A stretch of 64,000 bases of DNA from Solirubrobacter deserti (GTDB lineage Bacteria; Actinomycetota; Thermoleophilia; Solirubrobacterales; Solirubrobacteraceae), in contig NZ_JAPCID010000012.1 of NCBI RefSeq assembly GCF_027587175.1, positions 62,001-126,000 of the forward strand. Direction: 5' to 3'. Position numbers and translations under genes: made by a program. The notes under the pieces were generated by a model. The model saw nothing but the letters and a program-made list of their open reading frames with translations, had not been told where the DNA came from and ran no database searches. Numbering within the stretch: the stretch's first letter is position 1; every line of letters starts with the position of its first letter. Shown piece by piece: positions 24,994 to 32,752 of this stretch.

Positions 24994-25754
24994 CCTCGCT
25001 CGAGCACGACCACCTCGCACCGCGCGGCGAGGTGGGCGGCGGCGTGCGCCGCTTCTCCGGCGACGGTCGCGGGCCACGGTTCGCGCGGCCGGACGACGAC
25101 GTGCCGGCGCTGCCCGCGGACGCGCTCTACGGGCGGCTGCTCGCCAGCGCGGCGCAGCATCTCGACGGCGCCGGGCCGCCGCCGCGGGCGCGGATTCGGC
25201 TCGCGGACGGCGCGCTCGAGCCGCTGCCGCTCGACCGTTGGCTCGCGCCCGCGGACGCGGCGGACGAGGCCATCCTCACCGCGGTCGAGGCGCCCGTGCT
25301 CGATCTCGGCTGTGGGCCGGGGCGGCACCTGGCCCGGCTGCGCGAGCTGGGCAAGGACGGGCTGGGCGTCGACCTGTCGCCGGTCGCGGTGGCGTTCGCG
25401 CGCGAGCGGGGCGCGACGGCGATCAACGGCTCGCTGTGGGACGCGGTGCCCGGGACCTACGCGACGATCCTCCTGCTCGACGGGAACATCGGGATCGGCG
25501 GGAACCCGGTGGCGCTGCTGCAGCGCGCGGGCGAGCTGCTCGCGCCGGGCGGCGCGATCGTCGTCGAGACGGGCGCGGCCACGCGCCGCGTGCGGGTGCG
25601 CATCGAGGCGCCCGGGATGGTGTCGGACTGGTTCAGATGGGCGTGGGTCGGGGGCGATGATGCGGCCGCGGTCGCCGGGCGGGCGGGGTTCGAGGTCGCG
25701 GGCAGGCGGGAGCTGTCGGGCCGCACCTTCGTCACGCTGCGGCGGCCCGAATGA
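24990..25754 (+). CDS. Class I SAM-dependent methyltransferase
   Basis: A 254-residue methyltransferase. The SAM-binding motif I is VLDLGCGPGRHLARLRELG, followed by GLGVDLSPVAVAFARERGA; the later LLLDGNIGIGG is the motif-IV region of this branch. An N-terminal extension of about 95 residues is rich in Asp/Pro/Arg and may hold acceptor-binding elements. ATG 24990 overlaps the preceding stop and its own stop overlaps the molybdenum oxidoreductase (ATGA), so the chain is one transcript. Confidence 0.9.
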   Translation: MTSLEHDHLAPRGEVGGGVRRFSGDGRGPRFARPDDDVPALPADALYGRLLASAAQHLDGAGPPPRARIRLADGALEPLPLDRWLAPADAADEAILTAVEAPVLDLGCGPGRHLARLRELGKDGLGVDLSPVAVAFARERGATAINGSLWDAVPGTYATILLLDGNIGIGGNPVALLQRAGELLAPGGAIVVETGAATRRVRVRIEAPGMVSDWFRWAWVGGDDAAAVAGRAGFEVAGRRELSGRTFVTLRRPE

Positions 25755-26944
25755 GACCTCCGGGACCGTTCCGCGAAGGCTTCTTCCGGTCCCCGATCCG
25801 CGGGCCGGTGCTCACGGGCATCCTCGGGTCGATCCTGCTCGTCCTGACCGCGATCGTCGCGCTGACGGGCTTCCTCAGCCACATCGCGTACATGCCGGAC
25901 CTGCCCGGGAACGCGATCGTGCCGAAGGACCGGGACTTCCCGCTCACGTTCGACTGGCCGACCTCGCCGAGCTGGCTCTACGCGCTCACGCAGGGCCTGC
26001 ACACGAACGTGGGTCTCGTCGTGATCCCGTTCGTGCTGGCGAAGCTGTGGTCGGTCTTCCCGAGGCTGTTCGTCTGGCCGCCGGCGAAGTCGCCCGCGCA
26101 GGCGATCGAGCGGCTGTCGATCGCGCTGCTGGTCTCGAGCACGATCTTCCAGCTCGCGACGGGCGTCGCCAACGCGCAGTACTGGTACCCGTTCAAGTTC
26201 AACTTCGTGGTCGCGCACTACTACGGCGCGATCGTGTTCGTGGCCGCGCTGGCGATCCACGTGATCGTGAAGATGCCGATGGTCCTGCGGGTCTACAAGG
26301 ACCGCGAGTGGATCAAGCCGATCCGCCAGGACCTCGATGAGCCGACCATCTCGCGCCGCGGCGTGATCGCGTTCGCCGGCGCGGGCGCGCTGACCCTCCT
26401 CCTCGGCAACGTCGGCCAGTCGATCGGCGGCCCGCTGCGCAAGACGGCGCTGTTCGCGCCCCGCCGCGACAGCGGGTTCCCGGTCAACAAGACGGCCCGG
26501 CAGGCCGGCATCACGCCCGCGATGGTCGGCGACGACTACCAGCTCGTCCTGCGCGCCGGGCAGCGCGTCACGTCGCTCACCCGCGAGGACCTGCTCGCCC
26601 TCCCCCAGCACACGGCGCGCCTGCCGATCGCGTGCGTCGAGGGCTGGAGCACGACCCAGGAGTGGACCGGCGTGCGGCTGTCGGACCTGCGCCGGCGCGC
26701 GGGCGCGTCCGAGGACGCCACCGTGCTCGTGCAGTCGCTGCAGGAGGCGGGTGTCCTCAGACGCGCGTCGCTGTCGGCCGACCAGCTCGGCGCGGACGAC
26801 GCGATGCTGGCGCTGAAGGTCAACGGCGAGGACCTCTCGCTCGACCACGGCTACCCGGCCCGGATCATCGTCCCGGCCCTCCCCGGCGTGCACAACACCA
26901 AGTGGGTCGCGCAGATGGATTTCAACCGGGAAGCCAGGACGTGA
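25751..26944 (+). CDS. Membrane-bound molybdopterin oxidoreductase (sulfite-oxidase fold with cytochrome-b-like domain)
   Basis: A 397-residue protein. Residues 15-190 contain four or five membrane segments with His residues suited to haem b (QGLHTNVGL, VAHYYGAIVF, AIHVIVKM). Residues 205-235 form another hydrophobic stretch after a twin Arg (SRRGVIAFAGAGALTLLLG). The C-terminal part (about 250-397) is the sulfite-oxidase-type Moco domain, with PIACVEGWSTTQEWTGVRL carrying the Mo-ligating Cys. The protein probably passes electrons between quinone and an extracytoplasmic Moco site. Substrate unknown. Linked to Moco synthesis genes 5 kb away. Confidence 0.86.
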   Translation: MRPPGPFREGFFRSPIRGPVLTGILGSILLVLTAIVALTGFLSHIAYMPDLPGNAIVPKDRDFPLTFDWPTSPSWLYALTQGLHTNVGLVVIPFVLAKLWSVFPRLFVWPPAKSPAQAIERLSIALLVSSTIFQLATGVANAQYWYPFKFNFVVAHYYGAIVFVAALAIHVIVKMPMVLRVYKDREWIKPIRQDLDEPTISRRGVIAFAGAGALTLLLGNVGQSIGGPLRKTALFAPRRDSGFPVNKTARQAGITPAMVGDDYQLVLRAGQRVTSLTREDLLALPQHTARLPIACVEGWSTTQEWTGVRLSDLRRRAGASEDATVLVQSLQEAGVLRRASLSADQLGADDAMLALKVNGEDLSLDHGYPARIIVPALPGVHNTKWVAQMDFNREART

Positions 26945-26984
26945 CCACGCTCCGTGAACGTCCCCGCATGCAGGGTGGTCTCGC

Positions 26985-27374
26985 ATGAGGCTCTGGCTGG
27001 CCCATCTGATCTTCCTGCCGCTCGCCGTGTGGGCGCTGATCACCGTGTTCGACTTCCGGGCGGCGGCGAACGTCGCGCTGTGGCTGGTCGCTGCCGTGAT
27101 CGTGCACGACTTCGTGATCCTGCCGCTCTACAGCGCGGCCGACCGCGCGGGCCGGCTCGCGCTGCCCGGCACGCTGATCAACTACGTGCGCGTCCCCGCC
27201 GGGCTCTCGCTGCTGGTACTCGTGGTGTTCTGGAGCACGATCCGCGGCAAGGGCGAAGGCACCTACACGCGCGTCAGCGGCCTCGCCTGGGACGGCTACG
27301 GCACCCGCTGGCTGCTGGTCACCGCGGCGCTGTTCGCGCTCTCGGCCGCCGTCTACTTCGCCCGCAGGCGCTGA
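26985..27374 (+). CDS. Small integral membrane protein
   Basis: A 129-residue protein with four membrane segments (HLIFLPLAVWALITVF, ALWLVAAVIVHDFVILPL, VRVPAGLSLLVLVVFW, WLLVTAALFALSAAVYF). It follows the Mo oxidoreductase by 40 bp in the same direction and may be its membrane partner. No recognisable family. It ends in the basic run ARRR and overlaps the convergent lipoprotein gene by 22 bp. Confidence 0.75.
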   Translation: MRLWLAHLIFLPLAVWALITVFDFRAAANVALWLVAAVIVHDFVILPLYSAADRAGRLALPGTLINYVRVPAGLSLLVLVVFWSTIRGKGEGTYTRVSGLAWDGYGTRWLLVTAALFALSAAVYFARRR

Positions 27375-27997
27375 ACCTCGGTTTGGCTCTGGACCGTGAT
27401 CTCGTCGCCCTCGGCGGCGATGTGCCGCGCGTCCCGGATCGACGGGTACGTCTGCTCGAGCACCGGCCGCCAGCCCGCCTTGTAGAAGACGACGTCGTTG
27501 GCCCCGTTGCGGGTGATCCACAGCCCCCAGCGCTCGCGGTCGAACGCGATCGCGTACGGTGCCCCGCCGAGATGGACGCGACGGATCAACTGGAACGGGC
27601 GGCGGCGATAGACGAGCAGCGCCTCGCCGAGGGAGTCGACGACGTAGGTCGCGTCCTTGCCGTCGGTCACCATGCGGGTCGGTCCGATGCCGGCCGAGGC
27701 GGTCGCCACGCGCTTGCCCGTCTGCGTGTCCAGCAGCCGCAGCTCGCGCGCACGGCCGCACAGGACGACGGCCTGCGCGCCGCCCGCGAGCCCGTCCTCG
27801 GCGAGCGGGTCCTGGCACGGTGCGCTGTCCACGATGCGGAACGCGTCCGGCGCCGGCTGCGCCGGCTCGACCACGCCCGCCGGCTCGGCCGTGAGCGGCG
27901 GCGAGGCGGGCGGCCCGGCGGGCGCGGGCAGCTCCGCGACCGCCGTCGAGCCACAGCCGCAGAGCAGGACGAGCAGTAACGGTGCGAGCCGGAACAT
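27353..27997 (-). CDS. Lipoprotein with beta-propeller-like repeats
   Basis: A 214-residue exported lipoprotein. The N-terminus MFRLAPLLLVLLCGCGSTAV has a signal peptide and a lipobox Cys (LLCG or CGCG). The mature part begins with a Pro/Ala-rich linker and then repeats of about 40 residues resembling YncE/NHL-like propeller blades (LRLLDTQTGKRVATASAGIG, MVTDGKDATYVVDSLGEALL). The short length gives only three or four blades, so it may be a partial propeller. It overlaps the divergent start of the next gene by 16 bp and the convergent gene by 22 bp. Confidence 0.75.
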   Translation of the reverse strand: MFRLAPLLLVLLCGCGSTAVAELPAPAGPPASPPLTAEPAGVVEPAQPAPDAFRIVDSAPCQDPLAEDGLAGGAQAVVLCGRARELRLLDTQTGKRVATASAGIGPTRMVTDGKDATYVVDSLGEALLVYRRRPFQLIRRVHLGGAPYAIAFDRERWGLWITRNGANDVVFYKAGWRPVLEQTYPSIRDARHIAAEGDEITVQSQTEVQRLRAK

Positions 27998-29256
27998 TCG
28001 TCAAGCAGCATGCCACGCCGCTGGCCGCGGCCATCCTCGGCGTGCTCACCGTGGCCGTCGGGCTCTACGAGGACGCCAACGGACGCCTGCTCGGCGTCCC
28101 GCATCCGCCGTTCATCGGCGGCTACAACCCCGAGGCCACCGGATGGCTCGCGCTCGCCATCCCCTGCTTCGCCGTGGCCGTCGCGCTCGTGAACCCGCTG
28201 CTGGCCAAGCCGAAGGCGCTCGCGTTCGCCGCGGCGATCTTCGCGACGACGCTCGTGCTGCGCATCGTCCTGTTCGCCGCCCGGCTCGGCGGCGACTTCG
28301 ACCGCACGCTCACGGTGCTCCCACGCGGCGAGGGCAAGAACGAGTACCTGCCGACGATGGCGGCGTTCGAGTACGGCCCGCGCTTCGTGCTCGACCGCTT
28401 CGCCGAGCTGGTGCCCGCGCTGCCCGTGCACTCGGCCGGCCACCCGCCCGGGCTGATCCTCACGATGCACTACCTCGGGCTCACGACCGGGATGCGGCTC
28501 GCCTGGTTCTGCCTGATCGTGGGCGCGCTCGCCACCCCGCTCACCTACGTGCTGGCGAAGCAGCTGTTCGACGAGCGCACGGCCCGGATCGCCGGCGTCC
28601 TGATGGTCTTCGCGCCGGTCGTCCTGCACTTCGGCGCCGTCTCACCCGACGCGGTCTACCTGACGCTCGGCCTGCTCGCCGCCATCCCGCTGGCGTCCGG
28701 CCGGCTCGTGCTCGGCGGGATCGCGCTCGCGGTCGTGGTGATGTTCGCCTGGAGCGAGCTCGCGGTCGGCGCCTGGGCGGCGATCCTCGTCCTCACCCGC
28801 GACGGCTTCAGGCCGGCGCTCAAGCTCGGCGTGGTCTGCGGGATCGCGGTGCTCGGCGTGCAGGCGCTGCTCGCGCTCACGACCGGGTGGGACCCGATCG
28901 GCACCTTCCACGCCACCCACGAGGTCTACGACGTCGGCATCGCTTCCCGGCGCCCGTACTGGTACTGGCTGTTCGGCTCCCCGACAGCGTTCTTCCTGAT
29001 CCTCGGCCCCGCGATCTCCTGGCTGGCCTTCACCCGCCTGCAGCAGCGTGCGCCCGAGGCGTTCGCGATCTTCGCCGTCATCCTCGTCGCCACCGTCGCC
29101 GGCTTCACGAAGGCCGAGACGGAGCGCATCTGGCTGTTCCTCGTGCCGTTCGTGTGCCTCGCCGCCGCACCGCTCGTGCGCCGGCCGACGCTGATCGCCG
29201 CGACGCTCGCCGTCCAGGCGATCGTCTACGAGCTGCTGTTCGACACGCTGTGGTGA
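27982..29256 (+). CDS. Multi-span membrane glycosyltransferase-like protein
   Basis: A 424-residue protein with about ten membrane segments, of the GT39/GT83 (GT-C) type by its general look: a first segment, then a long loop with acidic and basic residues (ARLGGDFDRTLTVLPRGEGK) and a second conserved loop (PVHSAGHPPGLILTMHYLG). GT-C enzymes use polyprenyl-phosphate sugars outside the membrane. GTG 27982 starts within the divergent lipoprotein gene's 5' end. Its 3' end overlaps the convergent sugar transferase. Substrate and exact family are not clear. Confidence 0.72.
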   Translation: MRAGTFVKQHATPLAAAILGVLTVAVGLYEDANGRLLGVPHPPFIGGYNPEATGWLALAIPCFAVAVALVNPLLAKPKALAFAAAIFATTLVLRIVLFAARLGGDFDRTLTVLPRGEGKNEYLPTMAAFEYGPRFVLDRFAELVPALPVHSAGHPPGLILTMHYLGLTTGMRLAWFCLIVGALATPLTYVLAKQLFDERTARIAGVLMVFAPVVLHFGAVSPDAVYLTLGLLAAIPLASGRLVLGGIALAVVVMFAWSELAVGAWAAILVLTRDGFRPALKLGVVCGIAVLGVQALLALTTGWDPIGTFHATHEVYDVGIASRRPYWYWLFGSPTAFFLILGPAISWLAFTRLQQRAPEAFAIFAVILVATVAGFTKAETERIWLFLVPFVCLAAAPLVRRPTLIAATLAVQAIVYELLFDTLW

Positions 29257-29777
29257 ACGGAGCCGCGGCCGGCCAGCAGCCGCGCGTCCCGCCACAGCGA
29301 CCACTGCTCGACGTACTCGTCGTCGTCGAGCCCTGACCGCGGCCCGATCAGGCCCGGCGTCATCAGCCGGCGCGGCCCCGTGTAGCTCGTGCCGGGCGCG
29401 GCCACGCGCGGCCCGACGAAGCTCAGCCGCCCGCGCAGGACCGTCAGCAGCAGCGGGAGCTCACGTGCGCCGGCGCGCTGGAGCGCGCGCCCGAACGCGC
29501 CGCCCGGGAGCTCCCGGAAGCGCGTCAGCACGATCGGCTTGCCGTTGCGGCCGAGGCGCGTGCGGCGCTCGATCAACCCGTCCCCGGCGAAGCCGAGCAG
29601 CAGCAAGACGATGACGAACACCGGCAGCGCGGCGAGCAGCATCGCCAGCGCCAGGGTCACGTCCAGCAGCCGCTTGCACGCGAGCGCCGCCCGGGAACGC
29701 GGGCGTGCGAGCCGCGCAGCGGCCCGTTCGACGTCGGGTGACCGTTCGAGTCCGTGTTCCATCGTTCGCGTTGCCAC
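29226..29777 (-). CDS. Short bacterial sugar transferase (WbaP/PglC-type)
   Basis: A 183-residue monotopic phosphoglycosyl transferase-like protein. KRLLDVTLALAMLLAALPVF is the conserved basic motif and re-entrant hydrophobic helix, ERRTRLGRNGKPIVLTRFRE matches the region after it, and ARELPLLLTVLRGRLSFVGP matches RELPxLxNVLxGxMSxVGPRP. These enzymes transfer a sugar-phosphate to undecaprenyl phosphate. It is shorter than usual, and the C-terminal part is poorly conserved. GTG 29777 follows AAGGGGTG at a good distance; ATG 29762 is the alternative. Confidence 0.8.
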   Translation of the reverse strand: MATRTMEHGLERSPDVERAAARLARPRSRAALACKRLLDVTLALAMLLAALPVFVIVLLLLGFAGDGLIERRTRLGRNGKPIVLTRFRELPGGAFGRALQRAGARELPLLLTVLRGRLSFVGPRVAAPGTSYTGPRRLMTPGLIGPRSGLDDDEYVEQWSLWRDARLLAGRGSVHHSVSNSSS

Positions 29778-29863
29778 GCGGCACACCCCTTCGAGTGGGC
29801 GCAGCCACCATCCCAGATGGAGGGGTCGCAGCCAAGGCGAACCCGACAGATGTCCAGGTGCTT

Positions 29864-30325
29864 TTAGGAAAGCGGACGCAATTCTTCGGCATAAGACAGC
29901 GAGTGCCGCCGCAGCTCGCCGCCGTCGAGGACCTCGTAGGCCCCCATGCGCCACAGCGGGGGCGAATACGCGTGGATCGTCACCGCCGGCTCGTCACCCA
30001 CGTGACGGACGCGATGGATGTCCGCCGCGGTGAAGTGGAACGACTCCCCCGCTTGCGCCACACGCGTGGCCGGCGGACCGCCGAGTGCGAGGCGATCCTC
30101 CGCGACCGCACCGACGGCGACGGCGACCGCGCCGCTGGAAAGGTCGTGGTCGTGGAACCCGGTGTCGTGCTCGTCCATCCAGCAGATCAGCCAGACCGCC
30201 ACGTCGTCGTCGCGGTGCAGCTCGACGTACTCGCGCTGCCCGCGCGAGTGGCGCACGAGGTGCTCCCAGCGCTCGCGGTCGGCGGCCAGCTCGCGCGCCA
30301 GGGCTTCCAGCTCGGTCTCAGTCAC
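29864..30325 (-). CDS. Cysteine dioxygenase-family cupin
   Basis: A 153-residue cupin of the cysteine dioxygenase type I family. Iron ligands are visible as FHDHDLSSGAV (HxH) and DIHRVRHVGDEPAVTIHAYS (third His). The reaction in characterised members is oxidation of cysteine to cysteine sulfinate; some members act on other thiols. GTG 30325 overlaps the amidohydrolase stop (GTGA), so it is the second gene of that leftward pair. The linkage with an amidohydrolase is unusual and suggests a small thiol or sulfur-compound pathway. Confidence 0.88.
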   Translation of the reverse strand: MTETELEALARELAADRERWEHLVRHSRGQREYVELHRDDDVAVWLICWMDEHDTGFHDHDLSSGAVAVAVGAVAEDRLALGGPPATRVAQAGESFHFTAADIHRVRHVGDEPAVTIHAYSPPLWRMGAYEVLDGGELRRHSLSYAEELRPLS

Positions 30326-31164
30326 AGCACTCGCTCCGGGTTGGCGACCATCAAGGCGTGCAGCGCCGCCTCCCCCAGCGGCGCCAGGTCGGAGGGCGCG
30401 ACCACGGGCACGTCGGTCCCGTACAGCAGACGGTCCACGCCGACCACCCGCACCATCGCGTCGATCGCCCGCGGGCCGTACGAGGACGTGTCGAAGAACG
30501 TCAACGGGTCGTGGACGGCGTCCGAGGGGCCGCCGCGCGCCGCCAGCCGCTCCGCGTGTAGCGGCGCGAGCCCGGCGAGCATGGCGAAGATCACGCGCAG
30601 CCGCGGGTGCCGCGGGCGGCCGTACGCGGCCCACGCGTGCCAGGCCGCGTGCATCTCCGCGACGTAGTCCGTGAGCGCCGGCAGCCACGCCGGCGAGCCG
30701 GAGGCCGGGCCGGGATGCACGAACAGCGGCTTGCCGGCCTCCGCCAGGCGTTCGAGCGCCGGCGCCCAGCGCTCATCCACGAGCTCCCGGCCCGCGAGCG
30801 CGATCCCCGCCGCGCCCGCCTTCAGAAGCTCGTCCACGAGCGCCGGGCGCGCCGGGCTCGCCCACAGCGTGAACGGGGCGCCCAACGCGAGCACCCCACT
30901 GTGGAAGTCCTCGAGCAACGCCTCCGCCTCCGGCAGCGCCTCGACGCCGAGTGGCAGCGAAGGCGCGACGACCACGCGGTCGAAGCCCACCCGGGCGGCC
31001 GGGTCGTGATCAGCCGGGTTGAACCGCGCCGGGGCGTCGCCGGCCAGTTCCAGCCACCACCCGTGCCCGTCGCGCTTGAGCCGAGGAGGAGCCGTACGGC
31101 GCGCCAGGGAGGAGAGAAAGGCATCCGGCCACAGGTGCTGGTGGATGTCGATGGCGCGCCGCAC
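30322..31164 (-). CDS. Amidohydrolase-2 family metal-dependent hydrolase
   Basis: A 280-residue TIM-barrel amidohydrolase. Metal ligands: IDIHQHLWPDAF (HxH near the N-terminus), PLFVHPGPASG, and LLYGTDVPVV with the catalytic Asp. The family includes decarboxylases and lactonases as well as hydrolases. I chose GTG 31164 because the -10 element lies at 31181-31176 and the alternative GTG 31176 would overlap it; the leader is then only about five bases. It forms a pair with the cysteine dioxygenase gene. Confidence 0.85.
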   Translation of the reverse strand: MRRAIDIHQHLWPDAFLSSLARRTAPPRLKRDGHGWWLELAGDAPARFNPADHDPAARVGFDRVVVAPSLPLGVEALPEAEALLEDFHSGVLALGAPFTLWASPARPALVDELLKAGAAGIALAGRELVDERWAPALERLAEAGKPLFVHPGPASGSPAWLPALTDYVAEMHAAWHAWAAYGRPRHPRLRVIFAMLAGLAPLHAERLAARGGPSDAVHDPLTFFDTSSYGPRAIDAMVRVVGVDRLLYGTDVPVVAPSDLAPLGEAALHALMVANPERVL

Positions 31165-31175
31165 GGCCCGACACA

Positions 31176-31204
31176 CAATATCGATAAATCCGATCGACTT
31201 TCAA
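31176..31204 (-). promoter_or_regulatory. Promoter of the amidohydrolase-cysteine dioxygenase unit
   Basis: Reading leftwards, TTGAAA (31204-31199) and ATATTG (31181-31176) are separated by 17 bp in an unusually AT-rich patch for this genome. Transcription would start near 31169, about five bases before GTG 31164. Confidence 0.5.
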
Positions 31205-31207
31205 GTA

Positions 31208-31591
31208 TTAGGGTCGCTCGACCATGACGGAGGTCGCTTTCACCGCCGCCGTGGCCGCCACGCCGGGCGCCAGGCCGAGCTCCTCGACCGAGTCGCGCGT
31301 GACCGCCGCGACGACGATGTGCGGGCCGGCCTCGATCTCCACCAGCGCCATCACGCCGTCCACCTCGACCGAGCGCACGATGCCCGAGAAGCGGTTGCGG
31401 GCCGAGAGCTTGGTCCCCGTCGGCGGCCGCTGCGGACGCTCGGAGAGCCGCGCGACCTCCTCCTCGGGCACGAGCCGGCGATTGCGTGCGTCCCGGACCG
31501 TGCGCAGCTTGCCGGCGCGGTCCCAGCGCCGCAGCGTGTCCGCGGAGACGCCGAGCGCCCGCGCGGCCTCACCGAGCGTCAGGTCGGCCAC
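31208..31591 (-). CDS. MerR-type helix-turn-helix fused to a Mop (molybdate-binding) domain
   Basis: A 127-residue one-component regulator. Residues 1-55 are a MerR/excisionase-like helix-turn-helix (LTLGEAARALGVSADTLRRW, RNRRLVPEEEVARL). Residues 62-127 are a TOBE/Mop domain (SARNRFSGIVRSVEVDG, then ITRDSVEELGLAPG-like AVTRDSVEELGLAPG, AAVKATSVMVE), which binds molybdate or tungstate. It probably controls molybdenum cofactor or transport genes in response to Mo. It overlaps the moaDE fusion by 13 bp and is co-transcribed with it. Confidence 0.86.
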   Translation of the reverse strand: MADLTLGEAARALGVSADTLRRWDRAGKLRTVRDARNRRLVPEEEVARLSERPQRPPTGTKLSARNRFSGIVRSVEVDGVMALVEIEAGPHIVVAAVTRDSVEELGLAPGVAATAAVKATSVMVERP

Positions 31592-32226
31592 TGCGGCAGC
31601 GCGCCTTCCACGCGCTGCGGGCCCTCCGGCGTGAGCTCGACCTTCCAGATCGGCGCCTCGGCCTTCGCCCGGTCGATCAGCTCGCGGGCCCCGGCGAACG
31701 TCTCCCCCCGGTGGGCGCCGGACGCGGCGGCGAGCACGGACGGCTCGCTCAGCGGCACGCGGCCGACGCGGTGGACGACGGCGACGCCCCACAACCCGTG
31801 CTTGGAGGCCACCTCACCGGCGATCGCCTCGAGCTTGGAGATCGCCATCTCGGCGTAGGCCTCATAGTCGAGCGCCGGGACGTCACGCGTGACGCCCTCG
31901 AACAGCACGACGGCGCCCGCGCGCGGGTCGCGCACCGCGGCGAGCACGACCGCCGGGTCCAGCGTCTCCTCGGTGACGGCGACCAGCCGCACCGTGTCCG
32001 ACGCGCCGCCGCTGACGGGCGGGATCAGCGCCACCTCGTGCGACGGCAGCACGGGCTCGTCCACGCGCGCGTACTCGCGGTCGAGGGCGACGATGCACTG
32101 GCCCGGCTCGAGCCCCATCGCGGCGAGGACGTCGCCGGCGCGGGCGTCGTCGGGCAGCTCGAGCTCGACGCGGTCGGCGCCCGCGCGCTCGCGCAGGCCG
32201 GCGAACAGACGCACGGAGATCTTCAC
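31579..32226 (-). CDS. MoaD-MoaE fusion, molybdopterin synthase
   Basis: A 215-residue fusion of both subunits of molybdopterin synthase. Residues 1-74 are MoaD (MKISVRLFAGLRERAG, ending in the thiocarboxylate-type Gly73-Gly74 of PPVSGG). Residues 80-215 are MoaE (FEGVTRDVP, VAVVHRVGRVPLSEPSVLAA, APIWKVELTPEG with the catalytic Lys). Because the MoaD Gly-Gly is internal, it must be freed by cleavage to work, as reported for mycobacterial MoaX. GTG 32226 start. Divergent from moaC by 43 bp. Confidence 0.92.
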   Translation of the reverse strand: MKISVRLFAGLRERAGADRVELELPDDARAGDVLAAMGLEPGQCIVALDREYARVDEPVLPSHEVALIPPVSGGASDTVRLVAVTEETLDPAVVLAAVRDPRAGAVVLFEGVTRDVPALDYEAYAEMAISKLEAIAGEVASKHGLWGVAVVHRVGRVPLSEPSVLAAASGAHRGETFAGARELIDRAKAEAPIWKVELTPEGPQRVEGALPQWPT

Positions 32227-32269
32227 GCGCAGGATCCTACGCTCTGGCGGTAGCCACGTTTTGACTACC

Positions 32270-32752
32270 ATGGACGTCGTGGAGGCCTCGCTCACCCACC
32301 TCGACGCCGAGGGCAACGCCCGCATGGTCGACGTCAGCGGCAAGGCGCAGACGTCGCGCTGGGCCCGCGCCCGCGCTGTCGTGCGCATGTCGCCGGAGAC
32401 GGCCGCGCGTGTGCAGGCCGGGGACGCGCCGAAGGGCGACGTGCTGACGGTCGCCCGGCTGGCCGCGATCCAGGCCGCCAAGCGCACCGACGAGCTGATC
32501 CCGCTCGCGCACTCGCTGCCGCTGAACTCCGTCGACACGGACATCACCGTGGACGTCGAGGCCGGCACGGTCACGCTGGTCTGCGAGGCGCGCGTGGACG
32601 CCAAGACCGGCGTCGAGATGGAGGCCATGGTGGCGTGCTCGATCGGCGCGCTGGCCGTCTATGACATGGTCAAGGGCATCGAGCACGGCGTCGTGGTCGA
32701 GCGCGTGGAGCTGCTCGACAAGACCGGCGGCAAGAAGGACTATCACCGGTGA
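32270..32752 (+). CDS. moaC: Cyclic pyranopterin monophosphate synthase MoaC
   Basis: A 160-residue MoaC, which completes formation of cyclic pyranopterin monophosphate after MoaA. The family hallmarks are complete: RMVDVSGKAQTSRWARARA, KRTDELIPLAHSLPL, VDAKTGVEMEAMVACSIGAL, YDMVKGIEHGV and LLDKTGGKKDY at the C-terminus. ATG 32270 is supported by the family N-terminus. First gene of the moaC-moaA-moeA unit; its stop overlaps the moaA GTG (GTGA). Confidence 0.97.
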   Translation: MDVVEASLTHLDAEGNARMVDVSGKAQTSRWARARAVVRMSPETAARVQAGDAPKGDVLTVARLAAIQAAKRTDELIPLAHSLPLNSVDTDITVDVEAGTVTLVCEARVDAKTGVEMEAMVACSIGALAVYDMVKGIEHGVVVERVELLDKTGGKKDYHR

